From an uncultured Clostridium sp. (GTDB taxonomy: Bacteria; Bacillota; Clostridia; TANB77; CAG-508), in the NCBI GenBank assembly GCA_900553945.1, contig USFR01000002.1:62001-126000 (forward strand): a DNA stretch of 64,000 nt, written 5' to 3'. Shown here one piece after another: positions 43,862 through 51,134 of the stretch. Numbering within the stretch: the stretch's first letter is position 1; every line of letters begins with the position of its first letter. Made by a program: the position numbers and the translations under genes. Below the pieces are notes generated by a model. That model saw only the letters and a program-made list of their open reading frames with translations. It searched no databases and was not told the origin of the DNA.

Positions 43862-43962
43862 TTGCACAGAAAATTTATTGCATAAATTTTCGCGTGCGAA
43901 CAAAGACGCGGACTATAAAATGTTATAATTTGTGCCAATGTCATTGATGTCCGTTTTTGTTC
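43862..43962. other. Structured intergenic stretch without a gene
   Basis: No convincing reading frame is seen here. There is a second palindrome, GAAAATTTAT-TGC-ATAAATTTTC (about 43869-43891), and a long-range pairing of GAACAAAGACGCGGAC (about 43898) with GTCCGTTTTTGTTC (about 43949). Local GC is higher than around it. Confidence 0.35.
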
Positions 43963-43996
43963 TAATAGGGAAGTTATATAACCTCCAATTAGCATT

Positions 43997-44524
43997 TTAG
44001 CCTATTGAAACAAATTGTGCAATTGTGCCACTCGGAACATAAAATACATATTCATATTTCTCAGCTCCAGCAGCAAATGTCCAAAAAGATTTTTTGCCAT
44101 GCCTTACATAGGTAACTAACTTAGCATAAGTATAGTAGTCATCTTCTACGATTGTAACATTACTATCAGAAATAGTTATACTCTTATAGGCTTTTTGAGA
44201 ATTAGAAGCATATGTTGATTCAACTTCCACATAGTAAGTATACGAATTTGTACCTGAAATTGATACATAAAACAATTTCCCTGTACCTTTCGATATAGTA
44301 GTGTCTCTTAAACTTACAAGTTCTATAGTAGAAACTACTTCTGGCTCTTTATAACCACTTACAGGTTCCGTAATTCCTTCAATGAACCCAAAGATAACAC
44401 ATACAAATGCTAATGCAAGTAATAATGTGGCTATAGTTTTGTCAGGATTACGACTTAATAGATACCAAATCGTAATACCAAATATCAGTGCTCCTGCTAA
44501 GATTCCAGCTAAAATGAGTCCCAT
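43997..44524 (-). CDS. Membrane-anchored protein of unknown function, probably acquired
   Basis: A 175-aa protein with two N-terminal hydrophobic segments (about 3-22 and 30-50) and an extracytoplasmic beta-rich domain rich in Thr, Ser, Tyr and Val. No family recognised. It looks richer in G and C and uses more varied codons than the core genes, and it adjoins the mobile-element relics, so it may be cargo. A clean promoter lies upstream on the same strand. GAGG is correctly placed before the ATG. Confidence 0.6.
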   Translation of the reverse strand: MGLILAGILAGALIFGITIWYLLSRNPDKTIATLLLALAFVCVIFGFIEGITEPVSGYKEPEVVSTIELVSLRDTTISKGTGKLFYVSISGTNSYTYYVEVESTYASNSQKAYKSITISDSNVTIVEDDYYTYAKLVTYVRHGKKSFWTFAAGAEKYEYVFYVPSGTIAQFVSIG

Positions 44525-44609
44525 AAATTTTCCTCCTTAAAAAATTATTTTTATAAAAATGTCTATACATCAACCTGTAAAACAGGATAAAAAAATTTGA
44601 GAGATTATA

Positions 44610-44638
44610 AGTATATCATGTTTACATAATTTTTACAA
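44610..44638 (-). promoter_or_regulatory. Promoter of the minus-strand membrane gene
   Basis: On the minus strand TTGTAA and TATACT are spaced by 17 bases. A small hairpin CCTGT-TTT-ACAGG (44574-44586) lies in the leader. The rest of 44525-44827 shows only A/T-rich sequence and, near 44791, a possible -10 (TATACT) for the plus-strand gene. Confidence 0.6.
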
Positions 44639-44827
44639 ATTTTTTTAATTAAATCACTAATTTAGTTTATTTTGAGTATGAACTCCTGGCATAAACACTA
44701 ATAAAGTATAATAACCTAAAAAAGTTGTTTTATTTTTTCAATTATTATATTTTTATCTGATAAATATATAAAAAAAAATTTTATATATGTTATACTAAAA
44801 GCTAAGGAAAAAAGAGGGAGAATACAA

Positions 44828-46265
44828 ATGAAACAAATAATTAATTTTTTTAAATGTCACAAATTAGCAAGTATCGCTATATTATGCGTATTAATAGCAG
44901 CAGTAACACTATGTATATTATTGAATCAAAATAAGAAAACAAATACAACAGCTCGGAATCAGTCAAACGGTTCAAAAAGAAGAAGAGATTTCTCAAATGA
45001 AGCAAGATATCACGTTAAATTTAGATACTAAAGGACTAGAAGTGGGAACAAAATTTGCAATATTCGAAAATATAGCAGAACTTAAAGATGAAAATTCAAA
45101 TACAGAACAAACTGAAAATACTACAGAAAAAAACATAGCAGATTCAAACAACAATATAGAATTAGCAAATAATTCTAATGAAGCAAAAGAGAATATTGAA
45201 AAAACATTCCTAATTATATCGTTAGAAGATCCATCATTCGAAGAAACAATATCAAACATAGAAAATTATGAAACAGGTACATTATCAGAAAATGGATTTG
45301 AAGTATCTACATCTAACGAAGATTTAATTGCGTTATCTAAATTAGATACAGAAAAATTACAAACATCAATAACAGTAATCAATAGCAACTATCAAGAAGA
45401 TAATAGTTGGGACATTGCAGAAGATGCTGTTGATACTAAAGTAGATGAAGCTAAAGAAAAAAATAATGTAAATGGACCAAAGTATTATTTAAAAGTTTCT
45501 TATACTTCAAACGTTGTCGCAATATATACAAAAGATGAAGCAGGTGAATACAATAATTTAGTAAAAACAATGGTATGCTCAACTGGAACAGCAACACCAA
45601 GAGGTGGAATATACAAATTAAATTATAAATATAGATGGTTACCTTTATTTGGAGGTGTTTATGGACAATATTGCACAAGAATAACAGGAAATATTTTATT
45701 CCACTCAGTACCTTATTTAAAAAATTATCAACCAGATTCACTTGAATATTGGGAATATGATAAATTAGGAACAGCAGCGTCAGCAGGTTGTGTAAGACTT
45801 ACAGTTGCAGATGCAAAATGGATTTATGATAACTGCGCAAGCGGTTGCTACGTAGAATTCTGCACAACATTAAATGTATCAAAACCATCAGCAGCAAAAA
45901 TTTCTTCAAATACTACTTGCAGAAATTATGATCCAACAGATCCAGTAGCCAACAATCCTTGGAGAAGTTATGTAGAACCCACTCCATCTGTAGAACCATC
46001 AGCACCTACAGAAAGTCCAAAAACAGAACCAACACCTGATACAAGTACTACCCCAGATACAAGCACTAAGCCAAGTTCAGAAGATTCAGACTCAGGTAAA
46101 AATCCTGGTCAAGAAAACGAAAAAGATAAAGATGAAAGCAAAGATAACGACAAAAATCAAGACAAAGATAAAGAACAAGAAAAGGAACCAGCTCCAAATC
46201 CAAGCAAAGAACCTACGCAAGACAATACTACAAAATCAGTTAATGAAACATCAGAGCAAGAATAA
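44828..46265 (+). pseudogene. L,D-transpeptidase (YkuD), split by a +1 frameshift near the N-terminus
   Basis: The first frame (44828-45031) encodes a basic start and a membrane segment (LASIAILCVLIAAVTLCILL). The rest lies in the frame one base later, with its first ATG at 44997. Removing one A from the A5 run near 44975 gives a continuous protein of about 478 residues (G-S-K-E-E-E-I-S-Q). The catalytic YkuD domain is intact: ILFHSVPYLK and SAGCVRLTVADA with the nucleophile Cys265 (numbered from 44997). The C-terminal 120 residues are Pro/Thr/Ser and Lys/Asp/Glu-rich low complexity. The enzyme would make 3-3 crosslinks in peptidoglycan. The split may be a sequence error, since it lies in a homopolymer. 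Confidence 0.8.
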
Positions 46266-46392
46266 ATGAAGTTAATTTTATATTATAGGAAGATGAGAGA
46301 ACTTTTCTATTAGTATTAAAAGCAATAGATGAACTGCATGTAAATGTCAAGTTGCTTGAACTAAATAAATTTCATAGAATGGAGGAAGAAGA

Positions 46393-47307
46393 ATGGAGTA
46401 TATTTTAGAAACTAAAAATATAAAGAAAAAATATAACCACTTTACTGCTTTGAATAACATAAATATGCATATTCCAAAAGGATCTATATATGGTTTGATT
46501 GGAAAAAATGGTGCAGGTAAAACAACGTTAATAAGAATAATTTGTGGACTGCAAAAAGCAACATCAGGAGAATACTCTATTTATGGAATATCTAGTAATA
46601 GCAAAAAAATCGTAGATGCAAGAAAAAGACTTGGAGGAATTGTAGAAACACCAGCTATTTGCTCAGATATGACAGCAGAAGATAACTTAAAAGAACAATA
46701 TAAAATTATTGGATTATCTTCATATGATAATTTAGAAGAAATATTAAAATTAGTCAGATTAAACGATACAGGTCCTAAAAAAGCCAAGCATTTTTCTTTA
46801 GGAATGAAACAAAGATTAGGAATAGCAATTGCATTAGTTGGAAATCCTGATTTGTTAATTTTAGACGAACCAATAAATGGATTAGATCCAGAAGGAATTA
46901 TTGAAATACGAGAATTAATTTTAAGACTTAACAAAGAAAAAGGTATAACTTTTTTGATTTCAAGTCATTACTTAGATGAATTATCTAAAATTGCAACTTT
47001 TTACGGTGTTATCAATAAAGGAACAATTATTGAAGAAATTGATAAAAATGAATTGGAACAAAAATTTAGAAAGAGAATACAAATAAAAGTATCTAATTTA
47101 GAGGAATGTACTAAATATTTAGAAGAAAAGGAATATTCTTATAAAGTTACTTCTGACAATACAATAGAAATATATGAAAAGCTAAATGTATCCGATTTTT
47201 TTATTGAACTTTCAAAAAGAAATTGCACTGTTAGTGATTATCAAGAAAAAGAAGAATCATTAGAAAACTATTATTTAAATTTAATAGGAGGTGCAAATAA
47301 TGATTAG
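46393..47307 (+). CDS. ABC transporter ATP-binding protein (BcrA-like)
   Basis: A 304-aa ATPase. Walker A GKNGAGKT is at 37-44, the signature FSLGMKQRLGIA near 140, Walker B LLILDEPINGLDP, then the switch His in SSHYLDEL. The extra C-terminal domain of about 80 residues is that of the bacitracin/lantibiotic export group (BcrA, NatA). It pairs with the permease that starts inside its last codons. The substrate is unknown; peptide antibiotic resistance is only one possibility. GGAGG precedes the ATG. Confidence 0.92.
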   Translation: MEYILETKNIKKKYNHFTALNNINMHIPKGSIYGLIGKNGAGKTTLIRIICGLQKATSGEYSIYGISSNSKKIVDARKRLGGIVETPAICSDMTAEDNLKEQYKIIGLSSYDNLEEILKLVRLNDTGPKKAKHFSLGMKQRLGIAIALVGNPDLLILDEPINGLDPEGIIEIRELILRLNKEKGITFLISSHYLDELSKIATFYGVINKGTIIEEIDKNELEQKFRKRIQIKVSNLEECTKYLEEKEYSYKVTSDNTIEIYEKLNVSDFFIELSKRNCTVSDYQEKEESLENYYLNLIGGANND

Positions 47308-48130
47308 ATTATTAAAAGCGGGTTTATTTAGATTGAAAAAAGAAGTTCTATTTTGGCTATTTATATTTCTAACTATTGGAATTGCTGGATATGGATTAAT
47401 AAAATGTTCATCTGTTGAGAGTGTAAGTTTTGATAATAGTGTAAGTTTTGATAATGTTGTAAATGAATTTATAATGTATATTGGACTTTTCATTGCAATA
47501 TTTGTAAGTATTTTTGTCGGAAAAGAATATTCTCAAGGTATAATAAGAAATAAAATAATTGTTGGTCACAGTAGAATTTCAATTTTTCTATCAAACTTAA
47601 TTATTAGTATAGCCGTATCAATTTTGTGTGAAGCAATTTATCTTGTAATAGTTATTTCGCTTGGAACATATCTATTTGGACAACTTCAAATAACATCATC
47701 TCAGTTTTTATTAAGTATGGTAGACACAATATTAATAATCATATCATTTTGTTCTATTTTCAATTTTGTAACAATGATATGTTCAGACATAACAGTATCA
47801 ACAGCGATATGTATGGTACTATTTATAGCGATGTTCATAGCTCAAGCTGCATTGAGCCTTACAGCATTTAGTACAAAATATTCGACTAACACTACTTTTG
47901 ATGAAAATGGAGAAATAATTACTATTCAAGAGCCAGATCCTAATTATCCAGGGGATGAAAAAGTTAAGCAAGCTAGAATATTATATCTTCTAATACCGCA
48001 AGGACAAGCAATGGAAGTAGGTAGCGATGATTTTGAAGTGTTATCTCAAATGCCTATATATTCAATTATAGTATCAAGCATTGTGAATTTTTTGGGAATT
48101 TATATTTTTTACAAAAAAGATTTAAAGTAG
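47300..48130 (+). CDS. ABC-2 type transporter permease
   Basis: A 276-aa membrane protein with six hydrophobic segments and an extracytoplasmic loop near 185-225 (between the fifth and sixth segments). It has the ABC-2 pattern (IGLFIAIFVSIFVGKEYSQGIIRNKI) typical of BcrB-like permeases. ATG at 47300 was chosen, overlapping the ATPase by eight bases with AGGAGG placed in its last codons; a GTG at 47291 would overlap that site. A duplicated VSFDNSVSFDN occurs near residue 40. Confidence 0.88.
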   Translation: MIRLLKAGLFRLKKEVLFWLFIFLTIGIAGYGLIKCSSVESVSFDNSVSFDNVVNEFIMYIGLFIAIFVSIFVGKEYSQGIIRNKIIVGHSRISIFLSNLIISIAVSILCEAIYLVIVISLGTYLFGQLQITSSQFLLSMVDTILIIISFCSIFNFVTMICSDITVSTAICMVLFIAMFIAQAALSLTAFSTKYSTNTTFDENGEIITIQEPDPNYPGDEKVKQARILYLLIPQGQAMEVGSDDFEVLSQMPIYSIIVSSIVNFLGIYIFYKKDLK

Positions 48131-48152
48131 GAAAAAATAAAATTAAAAATGA

Positions 48153-48181
48153 TTGAAAAAAATAATTGTTATCTATATAAT
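48153..48181 (+). promoter_or_regulatory. Promoter of the 141-aa protein/HipA-like operon
   Basis: TTGAAA and TATAAT are spaced by exactly 17 bases. The predicted 55-base leader consists almost wholly of the ribosome site and hairpin element at 48197. Confidence 0.75.
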
Positions 48182-48196
48182 AAAAGCAATAAAGGA

Positions 48197-48232
48197 GAAA
48201 GGGATTAATCAATTTTTTATATAATTGATTAT
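48197..48232 (+). repeat. Leader element copy C before the 141-aa protein gene
   Basis: GAAAGGGATTAATC at 48197-48210 and TAATTGATTAT at 48222-48232 give a 9-bp stem (TAATCAATT / AATTGATTA) with an 8-base loop. The next 11 bases (ACGAGAAGTT region) resemble those after copy B. An AAGGAG at 48192 lies just upstream. Confidence 0.75.
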
Positions 48233-48242
48233 ACGAGAAGTT

Positions 48243-48668
48243 ATGGAAAACACACAAAAGATGGCCTATGCTGAAGTAGGAAGAATTTTAGATATATTAG
48301 GAGATAACTACAAGAAAAAAGTTCCTTCAAAAATAAGAGAACTTTTTTACAAAGAAGATAACCCACAAGTAGATATAAATTTAAGTAATATAAATGATAA
48401 AAAAATTAGTAGAAAAGCACTAATTATTTTAAGTGTTTTAAACTTAAAATACTGGGAAAACGACCCTCAAAAAAAGCAAAGGTTAAAAATAGCATATTTA
48501 GAAAATGAAGTGAGCTATAGAGAAAAATTTAAAGAAAATAGTTGGTTAAATGAAAAGAAAAATGAAGAAATAAAAACAGCATCAGTAACAACAGAACTAA
48601 CTGTACGAAAAGAAACCTTAGGAGAAAAAATTAGAAACTTTTTTAAAAATTTATTTAAGAGAAAGTGA
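48243..48668 (+). CDS. Protein of unknown family preceding a HipA-like kinase
   Basis: A 141-aa, mostly helical protein. It has no membrane segment or recognisable DNA-binding helix-turn-helix. The N-terminal 75 residues look globular (AEVGRILDILGDNYKKKVPS; ALIILSVLNLKYWENDPQKK); the C-terminus is a basic amphipathic helix (GEKIRNFFKNLFKRK) that could bind a membrane or nucleic acid. ATG at 48243 is chosen since earlier in-frame codons lie in the leader hairpin. It is 18 bases upstream of the kinase-like gene, in the position of an antitoxin or regulator. Confidence 0.6.
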   Translation: MENTQKMAYAEVGRILDILGDNYKKKVPSKIRELFYKEDNPQVDINLSNINDKKISRKALIILSVLNLKYWENDPQKKQRLKIAYLENEVSYREKFKENSWLNEKKNEEIKTASVTTELTVRKETLGEKIRNFFKNLFKRK

Positions 48669-48686
48669 GATAGTTGAGGGAAAAAT

Positions 48687-49871
48687 ATGGAATTTGAGAG
48701 CATGTTTGCGCAATGCAAATTTTCAATTGATGAATTAAATGCCTTTAGAGATAGCAAAGGTTTTATAGATTTATCTAAAGCTGATATAAGATTTACACCA
48801 AGTTCAAGAGAGATTATTGGAAATCCAAATAGAGTGAAAAACTGGGTAAATTTCAATGGACAAAAAGCTTTAGTAAAAGGAGAAGCTATTTTAGAGAGCG
48901 AAAGAAACTATGGAATATATGGAGAATTAATAGCAGAAGAAGTAGCCAAAAAACTTGGGCTAGAAACAGCTCATTATGATTTAATAAAATCAGTTGACGA
49001 AAACGGAAAAACTTTTTTAGGAGTTTTATCAGAATCAATGATAGATATTAATAAAGGAGAACGACTAGAAAGTTTACGTAGTATTATAGGTGATGAACCA
49101 GTTGAAAGTGGTCAATTTATAGACATGACAAGCTTAGATTATACATTAAATAAATTGCAACAAGTTTTGTCTTTAGATGGAGTTAGTCAAGAACAAATAG
49201 ATCAAGTTTTATTAGATTACAAAAAAAGACTTACATTATCAATTGCCACATTAGATACGGATAAACACGTTGAAAACATAGCTTTTATAAGAAAAAAGGT
49301 TGATGGACAAGAAACAATAAAGTTAAGTCCTAACTTTGATAGTGAAGCATCATTTTTATTAGATACAGATATAAGCACTATTAAAAAATTGTTAGACGAT
49401 TATGAAGCTTTAAAGCAAAGCGCAAATGTAGCTGATCCACGAATAGGCACATTGGTAAGCAGAGATGAAGGGGGTCTTGATTCTGTTTGGATGGATACAC
49501 TTGAAATGTTATGTGAAGATGATGAAATTTATGATTTCTATGCAGAGCAATTAGAAGCACCACTAGATATGGACGAAATTTTTGAAAGTGTAGAAAAAAG
49601 AATACATGCAAAAATTCCTGAGGAAGCAAAGCTACTAGCCAAATATACATATAAAACAAGAAATGAAGATATGCAAAAAGTAATGAGCGGTGAAATATTA
49701 GATCAAGAAGAGCAAGAACAATCAGAAGTAGATTTTATATTGCAAAGTTTAATTGGCAGAGGACTTGGTGAGCAAATAAGAACACAAGAGCAACTAGACA
49801 TGGGAAATAGCATGGAAAGAGACATTTTTAAAATGTTGAACTTGGATAAAGAACAAGGATTAGAGAAGTAA
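48687..49871 (+). CDS. HipA-like protein kinase
   Basis: A 394-aa protein with the layout of HipA/CtkA-type Ser/Thr kinases. It has an ATP-anchoring Lys in NGQKALVKGEA (about 58-67), the catalytic loop LDTDKHVENIAFI (189-201; Asp and Asn of D...H..N), and the metal-binding SPNFDSEASF with Asp218. The C-terminal 150 residues are acidic and helical, ending in a Gln/Glu-rich stretch. HipA kinases phosphorylate translation factors such as glutamyl-tRNA synthetase; the target here is unknown. The partner upstream is not a HipB-like repressor. GAGGG lies before the ATG. Confidence 0.72.
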   Translation: MEFESMFAQCKFSIDELNAFRDSKGFIDLSKADIRFTPSSREIIGNPNRVKNWVNFNGQKALVKGEAILESERNYGIYGELIAEEVAKKLGLETAHYDLIKSVDENGKTFLGVLSESMIDINKGERLESLRSIIGDEPVESGQFIDMTSLDYTLNKLQQVLSLDGVSQEQIDQVLLDYKKRLTLSIATLDTDKHVENIAFIRKKVDGQETIKLSPNFDSEASFLLDTDISTIKKLLDDYEALKQSANVADPRIGTLVSRDEGGLDSVWMDTLEMLCEDDEIYDFYAEQLEAPLDMDEIFESVEKRIHAKIPEEAKLLAKYTYKTRNEDMQKVMSGEILDQEEQEQSEVDFILQSLIGRGLGEQIRTQEQLDMGNSMERDIFKMLNLDKEQGLEK

Positions 49872-49874
49872 AAT

Positions 49875-49903
49875 TTGAACAAAAAAGATAAATATGTTAT
49901 AAT
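49875..49903 (+). promoter_or_regulatory. Promoter of the 85-aa gene
   Basis: TTGAAC and TATAAT are spaced by 17 bases, 45 bases before the start codon. Confidence 0.7.
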
Positions 49904-49947
49904 GTTACTAGATATGCAAATATCATGTAACAAAGGAGGGAGCAAAA

Positions 49948-50205
49948 ATGAAATATAAGATTTTTTACGATACGACAGAAATTGGGGTGCTTGAGATAAA
50001 TACCGATGGTAAATATCGATACACACCAAATATGGAAGGCGTAGAAAAAGTGAAAAACCGTGTTTCATTAAGTTACGATTTAATGGAAAAATCAGACTGG
50101 AGAGAGCCGATACCATTTTTTAAGGAAAGACTAGACAATGCGTCTGGCTTCCAGAGCGATATAATCGCATACCATACGGATCTTTTCAGAATGGTAAAAA
50201 TGTAA
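49948..50205 (+). CDS. Small protein of unknown function
   Basis: An 85-aa soluble protein (MKYKIFYDTTEIGVLEINTD start; PIPFFKERLDNASGF in the second half). It has its own promoter, a strong AAAGGAGG site and a terminator, so it is a single-gene unit. Base composition looks richer in G and C than in the neighbours and CGT/CGA codons occur, suggesting recent acquisition. It follows the HipA-like kinase by about 75 bases; a link is possible but not shown. No family recognised. Confidence 0.7.
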   Translation: MKYKIFYDTTEIGVLEINTDGKYRYTPNMEGVEKVKNRVSLSYDLMEKSDWREPIPFFKERLDNASGFQSDIIAYHTDLFRMVKM

Positions 50206-50226
50206 CTTGTAACTTACCCTTTGCGG

Positions 50227-50257
50227 AGAGACTGCCTTACTGGTGGTCTCTTTTTTT
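50227..50257 (+). terminator. Terminator after the 85-aa gene
   Basis: GAGACTGCC pairs with GGTGGTCTC (two G-T pairs, loop TTACT), followed by TTTTTTT. Confidence 0.88.
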
Positions 50258-50361
50258 ATAGAATAGAAAAGTTCTCTAAAAATCTTATTGCATAAAAATA
50301 ACAATACAGCATAAATAGTCTGCTTTTAATCTACCAATATTTTCTTAATCCTTTCATATGC

Positions 50362-50390
50362 TTGAATTATGTTAACAATTATGATAAAAT
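50362..50390 (+). promoter_or_regulatory. Promoter of the 114-aa membrane protein gene
   Basis: TTGAAT and TAAAAT are spaced by 17 bases. The leader of about 170 bases can fold: TAGAAA / TTTCTA enclosing GTGAGAG-GAAAA-CTCTTAC (50410-50455). Between 50258 and 50361 nothing else is seen. Confidence 0.6.
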
Positions 50391-50503
50391 TATAAGCACA
50401 AAAAATTTAGAAAGGATTTCACTACTTGGTGAGAGGAAAACTCTTACTTTCTACAGTACATTTTGACAAGTAAACTTTATGAATAAGAAAGGGAGGTATA
50501 ATT

Positions 50504-50524
50504 ATGTTGATACCTATAGTATAG
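50504..50524 (+). CDS. Possible six-codon leader peptide
   Basis: ATG is followed by five codons (peptide MLIPIV) and TAG, with GGGAGG seven bases upstream. The stretch GGAGGTATAATTATGTT is nearly repeated as GGAGGCATAATTATGTT at the start of the real gene 65 bases later, so either a translated leader or a duplicated start region is present. Confidence 0.35.
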   Translation: MLIPIV

Positions 50525-50568
50525 TCACTTTATAACAATGATGATTTTGAAGAATAGGAGGCATAATT

Positions 50569-50913
50569 ATGTTAAAAGAGCTTATTGTTTGGATTATATC
50601 ATTTATTGTAAGTACAGTGTTTTCAAAATATACAGGTACAGAACAAGGACAGCTTTTTATCTGTATGTACGTTGGATCAGAAGTATTTCTTATGGTAGTA
50701 GGATGTGTAATACTGGTAGCATTAAATGCAAAAAAATCGATTCCGGTAAAGGAAATGATTGCATACTTTGCAGAGCTGGCAATTACAATGGCTGTAACAT
50801 GGGAATTATCTAAAATATTTAACATGAATTTCTATGTTGCATACCAGCTGATTTCAATTGGACAGATACTGTATCCAGGATTTATAAGCGCAGAGGATAC
50901 CATGAATTATTAA
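50569..50913 (+). CDS. Small membrane protein of unknown function
   Basis: A 114-aa protein with three or four hydrophobic segments (about 4-20, 30-52, 62-82, 88-106). No family recognised. It has a strong AGGAGG site, a structured leader and a GC-rich hairpin behind it. Codon use and GC appear higher than in the core genes, as for the small genes at 49.9 and 53.4 kb, which suggests acquisition as a cassette. Confidence 0.65.
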   Translation: MLKELIVWIISFIVSTVFSKYTGTEQGQLFICMYVGSEVFLMVVGCVILVALNAKKSIPVKEMIAYFAELAITMAVTWELSKIFNMNFYVAYQLISIGQILYPGFISAEDTMNY

Positions 50914-50935
50914 TAAGCAAAAGAGGGACCCCAGT

Positions 50936-50953
50936 TGGGGTCCTGTTAATATT
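50936..50953 (+). terminator. GC-rich hairpin after the 114-aa gene
   Basis: GGACCCC-AGTT-GGGGTCC is a perfect 7-bp stem. Only TGTTAATATTTT follows, so the T run is imperfect. Confidence 0.6.
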
Positions 50954-51069
50954 TTATAAATCTAGTGAATAAATTTTTTGGTAAATGAACCAATTTAGTA
51001 AAAAATTAAGATTTTCTCTTAGAAATTTTAATCTAAATTATTACAAAATTTAGATTAATAAAAAAAGCA

Positions 51070-51099
51070 TTGACAAAAAAAGACTAAAGCAATTATAAT
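51070..51099 (+). promoter_or_regulatory. Promoter of the HelD-like gene
   Basis: TTGACA and TATAAT, both consensus, are spaced by 18 bases and lie 36 bases before the start codon. Confidence 0.75.
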
Positions 51100-51134
51100 A
51101 GAACATGTTTGATAAAATTTGAAGGAGAAAAGTT

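Noticed and set aside
46290..46430. Open stretch of about 36 codons upstream of the ABC transporter that reads like protein
   Set aside because: It has no start codon with a ribosome site, enters the transporter gene in another frame and matches no family I know; it could be a gene remnant.
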